Shown: positions 1 through 8,695 of the stretch, one piece after another
Numbering within the stretch: the first letter of the stretch is position 1
Layout of the letters: every line of letters starts with the position of its first letter
Assembly (NCBI RefSeq): GCF_030863805.1
Contig: NZ_CP132957.1
Coordinates: 3,871,491-3,935,490, forward strand
Reading direction: 5' to 3'
DNA length: 64,000 bases
DNA from: Kineothrix sp. MB12-C1
GTDB lineage: Bacteria > Bacillota > Clostridia > Lachnospirales > Lachnospiraceae
Position numbers and translations under genes: made by a program
The notes under the pieces: generated by a model
What the model was told of the DNA's origin: nothing
The model's input: the letters and a program-made list of their open reading frames with translations, nothing else
Database searches by the model: none

Positions 1-1
1 T

Positions 2-697
2 GCAGCTTCCCTCCGCAATGAGGAGATGACGGAACTCACCGCGATGAAGAAGGAGATTTCTGCATTAAAGGAAGGAATTAAGAAGCTTGGTGATGTCAAT
101 GTCAATGCCATTGAAGACTACAAGAACTTAATGGAACGATACTTATTCCTAAAGACTCAGCATGACGACTTGGTGGAAGCAGAAAAGACATTGCTTCATA
201 TTATCGAAGAGCTGGATACGGCGATGCGAAAGCAATTCCAGGAGAAATTCTCAGAGATTGCCCAGGAATTCGATAAGGTATTCAAGGAGCTCTTCGGAGG
301 AGGCAAGGGAACTCTTGAATTGATGGAGGATGAAGATATACTGGAAGCAGGCGTTCGTATTATTGCACAGCCTCCGGGAAAGAAACTGCAGAATATGATG
401 CAGTTATCCGGTGGAGAAAAGGCCCTGACGGCCATTGCTCTTTTGTTCGCTATTCAGAATCTGAAACCATCTCCCTTTTGTCTTTTGGATGAAATTGAGG
501 CGGCGCTGGATGAGAATAATGTAACGAGATTTGCAAAATATCTACATAAATTAACAAAGCATACACAATTTATTGTAATTACTCACAGGCGTGGTACAAT
601 GGAAAAGGCAGATCGTTTATATGGTATTACGATGCAGGAAAAAGGAATATCAACATTGGTAAGCGTCAATTTAATCGATAAAGAACTGGATGATTAG
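2..697 (+). CDS. smc: Chromosome segregation protein SMC, C-terminal part (5' end outside window)
   Basis: The open frame runs from the window edge, so only about 231 C-terminal residues are present. They hold the end of a coiled coil followed by the C-terminal ABC-type ATPase lobe. The signature motif LSGGEKALTAIALLF and the Walker B stretch FCLLDEIEAALDE are visible, then the H-loop region VITHRR. SMC forms the condensin ring with ScpA and ScpB and organises and segregates the chromosome; the N-terminal Walker A lobe would lie upstream. ftsY follows closely, the usual smc-ftsY order in Firmicutes. RecN or RecF family ATPases were considered, but the DEIEAALDE motif and this neighbour favour SMC. 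Confidence 0.95.
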   Translation, partial: AASLRNEEMTELTAMKKEISALKEGIKKLGDVNVNAIEDYKNLMERYLFLKTQHDDLVEAEKTLLHIIEELDTAMRKQFQEKFSEIAQEFDKVFKELFGGGKGTLELMEDEDILEAGVRIIAQPPGKKLQNMMQLSGGEKALTAIALLFAIQNLKPSPFCLLDEIEAALDENNVTRFAKYLHKLTKHTQFIVITHRRGTMEKADRLYGITMQEKGISTLVSVNLIDKELDD

Positions 698-723
698 TTG
701 CTTTGAATGAAGAAGGAGGGTAT

Positions 724-1671
724 ATGAGCGAGGAGAAGAAAGGTTTTTTTGGCAGGCTCAAGGATGGGCTTGCTAAGACCAGGAATAATATTGTTAATGG
801 AATCGACTCTGTATTCAACGGTTTTTCCGCAATTGATGAAGACTTTTATGAGGAATTGGAAGAGATTCTGATTATGGGAGATATTGGTGTGAATGCTACC
901 AATGCCATTATTGAGAAGCTTCGGGAACAAGTAAAAGAAAATCATATTAAGCAACCGTCAGAATGCAAGGAATTTCTTATTGAAAGTATTAAGGAACAGA
1001 TGCATGTGGAGGAAACAGCTTATGATTTCGAACACTGTCAGTCGGTCATATTGGTTATCGGTGTAAATGGCGTAGGTAAGACCACTTCAGTCGGTAAATT
1101 AGCCGGTATTTTGAAAGAGCAGGGACGAAAGGTACTTCTTGCAGCAGCGGATACTTTCCGTGCGGCAGCCGGAGAACAGTTAACGGAATGGGCCCACCGT
1201 GCCGGTGTGGATATTATCGGTGGAGCAGAAGGTTCTGACCCTGCCAGCGTAATTTTCGATGCTGTGAATGCGGCGAGAGCGAGAAATGTGGATGTGCTTT
1301 TATGCGATACGGCGGGGCGTCTGCATAATAAGAAGAACCTGATGGAAGAGCTTAAGAAAATAAATAGAATTATCGATAAGGAATTCCCCGGAGCGCACAG
1401 GGAGAATCTGGTGGTACTGGATGGAACCACAGGACAAAATGCGCTGCAGCAGGCCAGAGATTTCGGCGAAGTTGCAGATCTGACAGGTATTATTCTCACT
1501 AAGATGGATGGAACGGCTAAGGGCGGTATTGCAGTGGCTATTCAATCGGAATTAAATATTCCGGTAAAGTATATCGGAGTGGGAGAGACGATAGAGGATT
1601 TGCAAAAGTTTGACTCCGACCAGTTTGTAAATGCACTTTTTGATATAAAGACAACAGGTGAAGAGATATAA
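724..1671 (+). CDS. ftsY: Signal recognition particle receptor FtsY
   Basis: This SRP-receptor GTPase docks the SRP-ribosome complex at the membrane and pairs with Ffh, also encoded in this window. It has 315 residues with a short N-terminal part and no long acidic A domain. The NG domain shows G1 GVNGVGKTTSVGKLA, the insertion-box motif ADTFRAAA, DTAGRLHNKKNL and TKMDGTAKGG. The ATG at 724 is chosen because an AGGAGG lies just upstream; an in-frame ATG at 703 has no such site and would add seven residues. It follows smc by about 26 bases and is probably co-transcribed with it. Confidence 0.96.
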   Translation: MSEEKKGFFGRLKDGLAKTRNNIVNGIDSVFNGFSAIDEDFYEELEEILIMGDIGVNATNAIIEKLREQVKENHIKQPSECKEFLIESIKEQMHVEETAYDFEHCQSVILVIGVNGVGKTTSVGKLAGILKEQGRKVLLAAADTFRAAAGEQLTEWAHRAGVDIIGGAEGSDPASVIFDAVNAARARNVDVLLCDTAGRLHNKKNLMEELKKINRIIDKEFPGAHRENLVVLDGTTGQNALQQARDFGEVADLTGIILTKMDGTAKGGIAVAIQSELNIPVKYIGVGETIEDLQKFDSDQFVNALFDIKTTGEEI

Positions 1672-1701
1672 CATCATGATGAAGATCGTGAAGAGTCGAA
1701 A

Positions 1702-2946
1702 ATGGATGGAGGACAAGGTAAATTGGACGAGAAAATGCTGACACTGGATAAATTTGAAGAAGCTTCGGAGATAGTAAAATATGCAACGCAGGAAACTAAG
1801 CTCATTTACAGTGCTTATTTAAGTTTGCAAACGGGAAATAAGGTATATTTGAAACCTGAGAATATGCAGTTTACCGGAGCGTATAAGGTGAGAGGTGCTT
1901 ATTATAAGCTAAGCACATTGACGGAGGAAGAACGGCAAAGAGGATTGATCACAGCATCTGCAGGCAATCATGCGCAGGGAGTTGCCTATGCAGCCAAATG
2001 CAACCACGTAAAGGCGACGATCGTTATGCCCAATACTACTCCGCTCATTAAGGTGAATCGGACAAAAAGCTATGGTGCCGAGGTCGTTCTCTTCGGTGAT
2101 GTATATGACGAAGCCTGTGCGCATGCCTATGAGCTCGCCGAAGAAAAGGGGTATACCTTTATCCATCCATTCGATGATTTGGCAGTTGCGACCGGACAAG
2201 GAACGGTGGCTATGGAGATATTCAAGGATCTTCCTCTTGTCGATTATATATTGGTGCCAATTGGCGGCGGTGGTCTGGCGACGGGTGTTTCCACGCTTGC
2301 GAAGCTTCTTAACCCTAAGATTAAGGTAATCGGCGTAGAGCCGGCCGGTGCTAACTGCCTGCAGGCTTCCTTAAAGGAGGGACATATCGTCACCCTGGAT
2401 AGTATCAATACCATTGCCGACGGAACAGCGGTAAAGACACCAGGAAGTAAGATATTCCCGTATTTATCTAAGAATTTGGATGATATTATTACAGTAGAAG
2501 ATGAAGAGCTCGTAGTCGCTTTTCTTGATATGGTGGAAAATCATAAAATGATAGTGGAGAATTCAGGACTTCTTACCGTGGCGGCGCTCAAGCATCTGGA
2601 TGCGAAGAATGCGAGAATTGTTTCCATTCTGAGCGGTGGCAACATGGATGTGATCACGATGTCATCGGTGGTACAACAAGGGCTGATATTGCGAGATCGT
2701 ATCTTCACGGTGTCGGTTCTGCTTCCTGATAAACCGGGTGAATTGAGCAGGGTATCGGAGGTTATTGCAAAGCAAAGCGGAAATGTAATTAAACTGGAAC
2801 ATAATCAGTTCGTCTCCATTAACCGAAATGCGGCAGTGGAGCTTCGGATTACTTTAGAGGCGTTCGGGCCGGAACATAAGAAACAGATTATAGTGGCACT
2901 TCATCAAAATGGGTATAAACCGAAAGCAGTTCGTACCATTATGTAA
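1702..2946 (+). CDS. ilvA: Threonine ammonia-lyase (threonine dehydratase)
   Basis: PLP enzyme converting L-threonine to 2-oxobutyrate and ammonia, for isoleucine synthesis or threonine catabolism. The 414 residues contain the PLP-lysine region FTGAYKVRGAYYKL, the loop SAGNHAQGVAYAA, the phosphate-binding glycine loop PIGGGGLATGV and a C-terminal ACT-like domain starting near FTVSVLLPDKPGELSRV. One ACT domain and about 400 residues fit the shorter TdcB/IlvA form rather than the roughly 510-residue two-ACT form. The start is uncertain: ATG 1702 has a weak ribosome site and ATG 1735 is an alternative. The gene sits between ftsY and a terminator and breaks the usual ftsY-ylxM adjacency. Confidence 0.92.
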   Translation: MDGGQGKLDEKMLTLDKFEEASEIVKYATQETKLIYSAYLSLQTGNKVYLKPENMQFTGAYKVRGAYYKLSTLTEEERQRGLITASAGNHAQGVAYAAKCNHVKATIVMPNTTPLIKVNRTKSYGAEVVLFGDVYDEACAHAYELAEEKGYTFIHPFDDLAVATGQGTVAMEIFKDLPLVDYILVPIGGGGLATGVSTLAKLLNPKIKVIGVEPAGANCLQASLKEGHIVTLDSINTIADGTAVKTPGSKIFPYLSKNLDDIITVEDEELVVAFLDMVENHKMIVENSGLLTVAALKHLDAKNARIVSILSGGNMDVITMSSVVQQGLILRDRIFTVSVLLPDKPGELSRVSEVIAKQSGNVIKLEHNQFVSINRNAAVELRITLEAFGPEHKKQIIVALHQNGYKPKAVRTIM

Positions 2947-2953
2947 TGAAATA

Positions 2954-2987
2954 AAAAATCTGCATGGAAGTAAATGCAGGTTTTTTT
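2954..2987 (+). terminator. Rho-independent terminator after ilvA
   Basis: The stem CTGCAT (2960-2965) pairs with ATGCAG (2974-2979) around an 8-base loop. It is extended by A-T pairs and followed by a run of seven T. It directly follows the ilvA stop. Confidence 0.8.
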
Positions 2988-3019
2988 CTTTCTAAGTAAT
3001 AGAAGTGAGGGAAATGGGG

Positions 3020-4054
3020 ATGTTAGAAAAGAAGGAAAGGTATGATAGGATGAAGAGTGCATCAGAAATAGAAAATGTGAATCATATGAATCACAATGTG
3101 ATCCCTGCGAATCACAATGTGACCCTTACGAATCACATGGAAGAAAAACATATTATAGAGATAGAACAGGAATATGAAAAGCGCCGTGAGGAGGAGAAAA
3201 CGGTGAAACAGCGCGTAATCGATTATATTGTGATTACGCTCGCTTCCGTTGTGTACGCGGTGGGAGTCAGTCAGTTTGTTGATCCGAATAACTTAGCGCC
3301 GGGTGGTGTGACCGGTGTTGCAATTATTTTAAATCGTGTAGTACCAATTGAAACAGGTACTCTCATTTTACTTATCAATATTCCGCTTGTTATTTTGGGA
3401 ATGTGGAAATTTGGGGTAAAGTTCATTATATCGACCTTTTATGCCATTGCAGCCACATCAATTTTCACGAACCTTCTGGCTCCCTTTGGAGCAGCCACAA
3501 AAGATGTATTTTTGGCGTCGCTTACAGGCAGTGTACTTATTGCGGTTTCCATGGGAATTATCTTTAAGTGTGGAGCAACGACAGGTGGAACGGATATTAT
3601 TATTAAGTTTTTAAGGTTAAGATATCCGCACTTAAAGATGGGGGTGCTATTCTTCCTTACAGATGTAGGAATAGTAGTAGCTTCCGCTTTTGTGTTTCAG
3701 GATATTGATTCTGCGTTGTATGCGGGAATTGCCGTAGTGATTACTTCTCTAATGCTCGATGTAGTCCTTTATGGACGGGATGGGGCCAAGCTGATTTACA
3801 TTATCAGCGATTCTTCTGATAAGATTACGACTAAGCTGTTAGAGGATCTGGGAATTGGTGTGACCCATATTAACGGTCAGGGGGCTTATAGCGGTAAAGA
3901 GAAGCAGATTATCATGTGTGTATCTAGAAAGACTCTTGCTCCACGCATCGAGGAGATCGTTCGGGAAGAGGATGCGGATGCCTTTATGATAGTAACGAGT
4001 GCAACGGAAATATTTGGAGAAGGATATAAGAGTTATTTCAGTGAAAAGATTTGA
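3020..4054 (+). CDS. YitT family membrane protein (DUF161/DUF2179)
   Basis: Integral membrane protein of the YitT family; its substrate is unknown. It has several hydrophobic segments beginning near VIDYIVITLASVVYAVG, the family-typical DPNNLAPGGVTG, a glycine-rich CGATTGGTDIIIKF stretch, and a cytoplasmic C-terminal DUF2179 domain ending at FGEGYKSYF. The start is ambiguous. ATG 3020 (344 residues) includes a hydrophilic N-terminal extension with a repeated NHNV motif. A GTG at 3203 follows a strong GAGGAGGAG six bases away and would give 283 residues, the usual family length. ATG 3014 and GTG 3005 are also in frame. Confidence 0.88.
   Translation: MLEKKERYDRMKSASEIENVNHMNHNVIPANHNVTLTNHMEEKHIIEIEQEYEKRREEEKTVKQRVIDYIVITLASVVYAVGVSQFVDPNNLAPGGVTGVAIILNRVVPIETGTLILLINIPLVILGMWKFGVKFIISTFYAIAATSIFTNLLAPFGAATKDVFLASLTGSVLIAVSMGIIFKCGATTGGTDIIIKFLRLRYPHLKMGVLFFLTDVGIVVASAFVFQDIDSALYAGIAVVITSLMLDVVLYGRDGAKLIYIISDSSDKITTKLLEDLGIGVTHINGQGAYSGKEKQIIMCVSRKTLAPRIEEIVREEDADAFMIVTSATEIFGEGYKSYFSEKI
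3089..3140 (+). repeat. 21-bp tandem repeat at the start of the yitT gene
   Basis: Two copies of a 21-bp unit beginning AATCACAATGTGA (3089-3109 and 3110-3130) are followed by a partial third copy. Each carries a small palindrome TCACAATGTGA. If translated it gives NHNVIPA-NHNVTLT-NHM. If the downstream GTG at 3203 is the real start, the repeat lies in the leader. Confidence 0.7.
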
Positions 4055-4132
4055 ACCCCATCCATCATGTATGGTAAGATAGAGAAATAAGATAGCAAAT
4101 ATAAGAACAAAATGGGGATGGATGATTAAAAG

Positions 4133-5278
4133 ATGGAGACATTTAATAATTTTACGGAAGAAAAAAGAGTAACTAAGCGAAGGCAAAGAAACACAATGAG
4201 AAGGCGGCGGAAAAATAAAGGAAAAAGAAGCGGCGGCAGTCTCTGGTTTCTTGCGATTTTATGTGTCATTGCACTTAGTGCTCTAACCGGATGTCTTTTG
4301 CTTACAGCAAAAAATTACAGCCTTAAGAATGAAGTGAATGAGGCTATGGCATATATCGATGAAGTAAATTCCATTACCACTTATACGGAAGAAGAGATGC
4401 AGGCTATCATTGCGAAAGAAGTGGGAGAAGCATCGGAAGAACAGAAAGCAGAAATTCTTGATGAGATGAAGGCGATGATGGAAAACGGAGATGGAACCTC
4501 TGCAATGCTGCGCTATTTTTATCCGGATGAAATCGTTGTTGCCTCTGACGGTCGTTACTATTTCTTCCCGATTCTCGACACCTTGAGGCATCATTCTTAC
4601 GAAAATGAACAATTTATAATGAATGATGATATGATACTGGAATATAAAGAAAACGATAATATCGTTTCGCGTAAGGGAATCGATGTATCGAAATACCAGA
4701 GCTCGATTAATTGGGAGAAAGTAGCCGGGGATGATGTGGAATATGCCTTTATCCGATTGGGAATCAGGGGATCATCGGAAGGAAAACTTGTCCTTGATGA
4801 TACTTACGAGGATAATATAGAAGGTGCAATCTCCAATGGTATCGATGTAGGCGTTTATTTCTTCACACAAGCTTTAAATAAAGAAGAGGCGGTGGAAGAG
4901 GCGGAGTTCGTATTGGAGAACTTGGAAGGCTATGATATTACATATCCCATCGTTCTCGATGTGGAAGCGATTGAAGTGAAGAATCCCAGAACAAAAGGTA
5001 TGACAAAGCAAGACTGGACAGATGTTTGCATTGCCTTTTGTGAGACGATTCGTGAGGCGGGGTACACGCCGATGATATATGGGAACTTGAAGACCTTCTT
5101 TTTGATGGTGGATATGGAACAGCTGGAAGCCTATGAGAAATGGTTCGCTTATTATAATACACCTCTTTATTTTCCTTATGAATTCTCCATATGGCAGTAT
5201 ACCTCTACAGGGAAGGTGAACGGCATTAAAGGAGATGTAGATCTGAATGTGAGCATGAAGGATTGGAAGAATGAATGA
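4133..5278 (+). CDS. Membrane-anchored GH25 muramidase (lysozyme family)
   Basis: Predicted to cleave the N-acetylmuramic acid to N-acetylglucosamine bond of peptidoglycan. A very basic N-terminus is followed by one membrane segment around residues 37-58 (LWFLAILCVIALSALTGCLLL), a linker of about 120 residues, and a GH25 domain from about residue 180. That domain shows the hallmark RKGIDVSKYQSSINW, the acidic IVLDVEAIEV carrying the DxE catalytic pair, and the C-terminal WQYTSTGKVNGIKGDVDLN. As there is one N-terminal anchor and no signal cleavage site, it probably stays tethered outside the membrane. It overlaps the next gene by 8 bases, suggesting co-expression. Confidence 0.9.
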   Translation: METFNNFTEEKRVTKRRQRNTMRRRRKNKGKRSGGSLWFLAILCVIALSALTGCLLLTAKNYSLKNEVNEAMAYIDEVNSITTYTEEEMQAIIAKEVGEASEEQKAEILDEMKAMMENGDGTSAMLRYFYPDEIVVASDGRYYFFPILDTLRHHSYENEQFIMNDDMILEYKENDNIVSRKGIDVSKYQSSINWEKVAGDDVEYAFIRLGIRGSSEGKLVLDDTYEDNIEGAISNGIDVGVYFFTQALNKEEAVEEAEFVLENLEGYDITYPIVLDVEAIEVKNPRTKGMTKQDWTDVCIAFCETIREAGYTPMIYGNLKTFFLMVDMEQLEAYEKWFAYYNTPLYFPYEFSIWQYTSTGKVNGIKGDVDLNVSMKDWKNE

Positions 5279-6119
5279 TAAGATGGAAGGGTATGAGAAG
5301 GCCGGATATCTCAATAAGCATTATAAGTTATTTCATTTAAAGGATTGCGACAGCAGGGAATTCGACTACCATTATCATGACTTTGATAAGATAGTTTATT
5401 TCCTCGATGGAAAAGTGAACTATATGATAGAAGGGAAGAAGTTTCTGTTAGAGCCATATGATTTTCTCCTTGTGAATCGGAATGAAATACATAAACCGAT
5501 GGTGGATTTCTCAGTGCCGTATGAGCGAGTGATTCTATATATCGATCATGATTTTCTGTCAGGATATGCCAATGGGGATTATAACTTAGCCGAATGCTTT
5601 CAAAGAACTGCGGAGGAAAAGACAAATGTAGTTCGTTTTCCGGCAGTAGCGACAAGGCAACTTGCGGATACTCTTCACCGCATGGAAGCAAGCGATAAGG
5701 AGAATGCTTATGCGGGAGAATTATATGGAGAGCTTTTGTTTCTAGAATTTATGATTCAAATAAACAGAGCTTGCAAAGAAAATGAATTCGCCTATCATCA
5801 TACGGCAAAATATAATAAAAAAATTATTGATATTCTACAGTATATTAATGAGAATCTACCGGAGGAACTAACTATCGATAGCTTAGCGGAGCGATTCTAT
5901 ATGAGTAAATACCATATGATGCGTAGGTTCAAGGAGGAAACCGGTTATTCCATCCATCAGTATATTTCTGAAAAAAGAATTCTTGCGGCGAAAACTATGC
6001 TTTTAAGCGGAACTCCGGCTACGACAGCAGCAATGGAATGCGGGTTCAAAGACTATTCTACTTTTGCCCGTGCTTTCAGGAAAAGACTGGGAAATATGCC
6101 GTCTAAAATAAAAAACTAG
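5271..6119 (+). CDS. AraC family transcriptional regulator with N-terminal cupin
   Basis: The 282 residues show an N-terminal cupin-like sensor (FDYHYHDFDKIVYFLDG, then LLEPYDFLLVNRNEIHKP) and a C-terminal AraC double helix-turn-helix from about residue 185 (LTIDSLAERFYMSKYHMMRRFKE and ATTAAMECGFKDYSTFARAFR). It probably senses a small molecule, possibly a sugar; the ligand cannot be read. Its start overlaps the muramidase stop, so the two likely form one unit. A strong hairpin follows the stop. Confidence 0.9.
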   Translation: MNDKMEGYEKAGYLNKHYKLFHLKDCDSREFDYHYHDFDKIVYFLDGKVNYMIEGKKFLLEPYDFLLVNRNEIHKPMVDFSVPYERVILYIDHDFLSGYANGDYNLAECFQRTAEEKTNVVRFPAVATRQLADTLHRMEASDKENAYAGELYGELLFLEFMIQINRACKENEFAYHHTAKYNKKIIDILQYINENLPEELTIDSLAERFYMSKYHMMRRFKEETGYSIHQYISEKRILAAKTMLLSGTPATTAAMECGFKDYSTFARAFRKRLGNMPSKIKN

Positions 6120-6147
6120 GGTGTCAAGAAAAAATACTTGACACCCT
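6118..6147 (+). terminator. Hairpin after the AraC gene, overlapping the next promoter
   Basis: An 11-bp perfect stem (AGGGTGTCAAG, 6118-6128, with CTTGACACCCT, 6137-6147) surrounds an A-rich loop. The T tract is poor (GATTTCGTT), so termination may be partial. The right arm contains the -35 box TTGACA of the following promoter. Confidence 0.65.
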
Positions 6148-6166
6148 GATTTCGTTATAGTATGAT
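6138..6166 (+). promoter_or_regulatory. Sigma-A promoter of the ylxM-ffh-rpsP-khpA operon
   Basis: TTGACA (6138-6143), a 17-base spacer and TATGAT (6161-6166): a consensus -35 and five of six in the -10 at ideal spacing. The -35 lies inside the right arm of the preceding hairpin. Confidence 0.8.
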
Positions 6167-6239
6167 AATTTCTGTGCTCGAGGAAATATTTTTTGAGCGT
6201 AGGCTTGGAATATATGGAAGAAGCAACGGAGAAGGTTCA

Positions 6240-6581
6240 ATGGAGAAGATCGTAGCACAAGGTTTATTATATGATTTCTACGGAGAGCTGCTGACAAAAC
6301 ATCAACGTAAGATTTATGAGGATGCAGTATATAATGATTTATCTCTGAGTGAAATTGCGCAGGAACAAGGAATCAGCAGGCAGGGAGTTCATGACCTGAT
6401 CAAACGGTGTGATAATCTTTTGGAAGGATATGAGAGTAAGCTTCATCTGGTGGAACGGTTCAACCGCATTCAGGATAAGGTGGGACGTATCAATAGCTTG
6501 GCGGCAGATGAGTGTGTGGATGCTTCTTTGCTCAGGATAGAGATTAAGAAATTAACCGATGAGATTCTGGCAGCACTTTAG
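6240..6581 (+). CDS. ylxM: YlxM family putative DNA-binding protein (UPF0122)
   Basis: Small helix-turn-helix protein of the YlxM/p13 family, always near ffh and linked to SRP function. Its 113 residues contain LLYDFYGELLTKHQRKIYEDAVYNDLSLSEIAQEQGISRQGVHDLIKR, resembling sigma region 4. The ATG at 6240 is preferred because GGAGAAGG precedes it; the frame opens at 6162 but those first codons overlap the promoter. ffh follows about 60 bases on. Confidence 0.9.
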   Translation: MEKIVAQGLLYDFYGELLTKHQRKIYEDAVYNDLSLSEIAQEQGISRQGVHDLIKRCDNLLEGYESKLHLVERFNRIQDKVGRINSLAADECVDASLLRIEIKKLTDEILAAL

Positions 6582-6595
6582 TCTTCAGAAGAGAG

Positions 6596-6619
6596 AACAG
6601 TGAAGGACTGAACTGTTAC
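6596..6619 (+). repeat. Variant copy of the dispersed GTAACTG hairpin repeat
   Basis: AACAGT and ACTGTT flank the loop GAAGGACTGA, followed by AC. The loop matches the conserved core of the copies at 16810, 25897 and 60647, while the stem bases are exchanged in a complementary way. It lies 22 bases before the ffh start. Confidence 0.5.
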
Positions 6620-6641
6620 AGAGGAATAGAAGAGGTAATGT

Positions 6642-8000
6642 ATGGCATTTGAAAGTTTGACGGACAAATTGCAGAATGTATTCAAAAATTTAAGAAGCAA
6701 GGGCCGTTTAACTGAGGAGGACGTAAAAGCAGCCTTAAAGGAAGTAAAAATGGCGCTTTTAGAAGCGGATGTAAACTTTAAGGTAGTTAAGCAATTTATA
6801 AAGTCCGTAGAAGAACGAGCAGTTGGTGCTGATGTGATGAATGGCCTTAATCCCGGGCAGATGGTCATTAAGATCGTAAACGAAGAAATGGTAACTCTGA
6901 TGGGTTCCGAGACGACGGAGATTAAGATGCAGCCGGGGAAAGCGATAACCGTTCTCATGATGTGCGGTTTGCAGGGTGCCGGTAAGACGACTACGACAGC
7001 GAAAATTGCAGGTAAATTAAAGCTGAAAAGTAAAAAGCCTCTGTTAGTGGCTTGCGATATTTATCGTCCTGCGGCTATTAAGCAGTTACAGATTAACGGA
7101 GAGAAACAAGGCGTAGATGTTTTTTCCATGGGGGACAATCATAGTCCTGTGGATATTGCGAAAGCTTCTATCGAACACGCGAATAAGAACGGACATAATG
7201 TAGTGATTCTCGATACTGCCGGTCGTCTTCATATCGATGAGGATATGATGGCAGAGCTTCAAGCGATAAAAGAAAACATAGAAGTACATCAAACACTTCT
7301 TGTTGTAGACGCTATGACCGGACAGGATGCGGTTAATGTAGCGAAAGAATTCGATGAAAAGATTCATATAGATGGTGTTGTATTATCGAAGATGGATGGC
7401 GATACCAGAGGTGGTGCTGCTCTTTCTGTAAAAACAGTGACCGGTAAGCCGATTCTCTTTGTAGGTATGGGAGAGAAGCTTTCCGATCTGGAGCAATTTT
7501 ATCCCGACCGTATGGCGAGTCGGATTCTGGGAATGGGCGATGTACTTACATTAATCGATAAGGTACAGGCCAATCTGGATATCGATGAAGGCAAAGAAAA
7601 AGAAATGGCTGCCCGTATGAAAAAGGGTAAGTTCGACTTCAATGATTATCTGGAAAGTATGAAACAAATGAAAAATATGGGTGGCCTTTCCAGTATTCTT
7701 GGAATGATGCCTGGCATGGGAAAACAACTTGGCGATATCGAATCCATGGTGGATGAGAAGCAGCTTGCCAGAATGGAAGCAATTGTGCTGAGTATGACGC
7801 ACGCAGAGAGAGAGAACCCGAAGCTCCTTAACTTAAGCAGAAAAAGTCGTATTGCAAGAGGTGCAGGAGTGGATATTGCGGTGGTGAACCGATTTATAAA
7901 ACAGTTCGAACAATCGCAGAAGATGATGAAGCAAATGCCCGGAATGCTGGGCGGAAAAAAAGGAAAAGGTATGTTCGGCGGTATGAAATTCCCGTTTTGA
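6642..8000 (+). CDS. ffh: Signal recognition particle protein Ffh (SRP54)
   Basis: GTPase subunit of the signal recognition particle; it binds signal sequences and 4.5S/6S RNA and targets ribosomes to FtsY. The 452 residues show an N domain, then G1 GLQGAGKTTTTAKIAGKL, ACDIYRPAAIKQL, DTAGRLHIDEDMM and SKMDGDTRGGAALS. A methionine-rich M domain ends in MKQMPGMLGGKKGKGMFGG. Length and motifs are complete. It sits between ylxM and rpsP as in many Firmicutes. Confidence 0.97.
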   Translation: MAFESLTDKLQNVFKNLRSKGRLTEEDVKAALKEVKMALLEADVNFKVVKQFIKSVEERAVGADVMNGLNPGQMVIKIVNEEMVTLMGSETTEIKMQPGKAITVLMMCGLQGAGKTTTTAKIAGKLKLKSKKPLLVACDIYRPAAIKQLQINGEKQGVDVFSMGDNHSPVDIAKASIEHANKNGHNVVILDTAGRLHIDEDMMAELQAIKENIEVHQTLLVVDAMTGQDAVNVAKEFDEKIHIDGVVLSKMDGDTRGGAALSVKTVTGKPILFVGMGEKLSDLEQFYPDRMASRILGMGDVLTLIDKVQANLDIDEGKEKEMAARMKKGKFDFNDYLESMKQMKNMGGLSSILGMMPGMGKQLGDIESMVDEKQLARMEAIVLSMTHAERENPKLLNLSRKSRIARGAGVDIAVVNRFIKQFEQSQKMMKQMPGMLGGKKGKGMFGGMKFPF

Positions 8001-8032
8001 CATAGAAATTAATTTCATGGAGGTGAAATAAA

Positions 8033-8278
8033 ATGGCAGTTAAAATCAGATTAAGAAGAATGGGTCAGAAGAAAGCTCCTTTCTATAGAATCATTGTAGC
8101 GGATTCCCGCTCTCCCAGAGATGGAAGATTCATCGAAGAAATCGGAACTTATGATCCTACTACAGATCCGAGCAGCTACAAAGTTAACGAAGAGTTAGCG
8201 AAAAAATGGTTGTCCAATGGAGCACAACCGACAGAAGTTGTTAGCAAGATTTTCAAATTGGCAGGTATTACAAAATAA
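8033..8278 (+). CDS. rpsP: 30S ribosomal protein S16
   Basis: Small-subunit protein that binds 16S rRNA during early 30S assembly. The 81 residues start [20 protein letters not shown] and include [21 protein letters not shown], the family signature. A GGAGGTGAAATAAA ribosome site precedes the ATG. It lies between ffh and khpA, the standard order. Confidence 0.97.
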   Translation: MAVKIRLRRMGQKKAPFYRIIVADSRSPRDGRFIEEIGTYDPTTDPSSYKVNEELAKKWLSNGAQPTEVVSKIFKLAGITK

Positions 8279-8303
8279 GACCGGTCGCTTTTGGAGGTGG
8301 ACT

Positions 8304-8531
8304 ATGAAGGAATTAGTTGAAGTAATTGCAAAAGCACTTGTTGACAATCCGGATGAGGTTGTGGTAACTGAGAAGGAAGAGGGCAGAAATGTCGTTGTTG
8401 AACTTCACGTTGCACAGACCGATATGGGAAAAATAATCGGCAAACAGGGAAGAATTGCAAAAGCGATTCGTTCCGTTGTCAAGGCAGCATCATCCAAAGA
8501 CAATAAGAAAGTGGATGTAGAAATCGTTTAA
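8304..8531 (+). CDS. khpA: KH domain RNA-binding protein KhpA (YlqC)
   Basis: A 75-residue single KH domain protein, with MGKIIGKQGRIAKAIRSVVKAA as the GxxG-containing RNA-binding core. In other Firmicutes KhpA partners KhpB and affects cell elongation and RNA processing. The ATG at 8304 follows TTGGAGGTGGACT; an upstream in-frame ATG at 8217 lies inside rpsP and is not used. It ends the first transcription unit before a strong terminator. Confidence 0.93.
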   Translation: MKELVEVIAKALVDNPDEVVVTEKEEGRNVVVELHVAQTDMGKIIGKQGRIAKAIRSVVKAASSKDNKKVDVEIV

Positions 8532-8540
8532 ACCGATTGG

Positions 8541-8572
8541 AAAAATGAGGATGGATACCCATCCTCATTTTT
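8541..8572 (+). terminator. Terminator after khpA
   Basis: A 14-bp perfect stem with a 4-base loop (left arm 8541-8554, right arm 8559-8572), flanked by A and T runs: a canonical intrinsic terminator. Confidence 0.9.
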
Positions 8573-8599
8573 GTCAAAGTGTTCTTTAAAACTTAGTAT
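8571..8599 (+). promoter_or_regulatory. Candidate sigma-A promoter for rimM-trmD
   Basis: TTGTCA (8571-8576), 17 bases and TAGTAT (8594-8599). The -35 begins in the T tract of the khpA terminator, the same arrangement as at 6138. The -10 match is only four of six. A long-loop inverted repeat GTTGAAAG/CTTTCAAC lies in the leader (8612-8654). Confidence 0.45.
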
Positions 8600-8695
8600 C
8601 TGAAGGAAAATGTTGAAAGAAAAGCACTTTCAGAAGTTGGAAAAAGCTTTCAACTGTTAATTTTGAGTCCGCCAAAGCGGATATGAGGTATAGAT

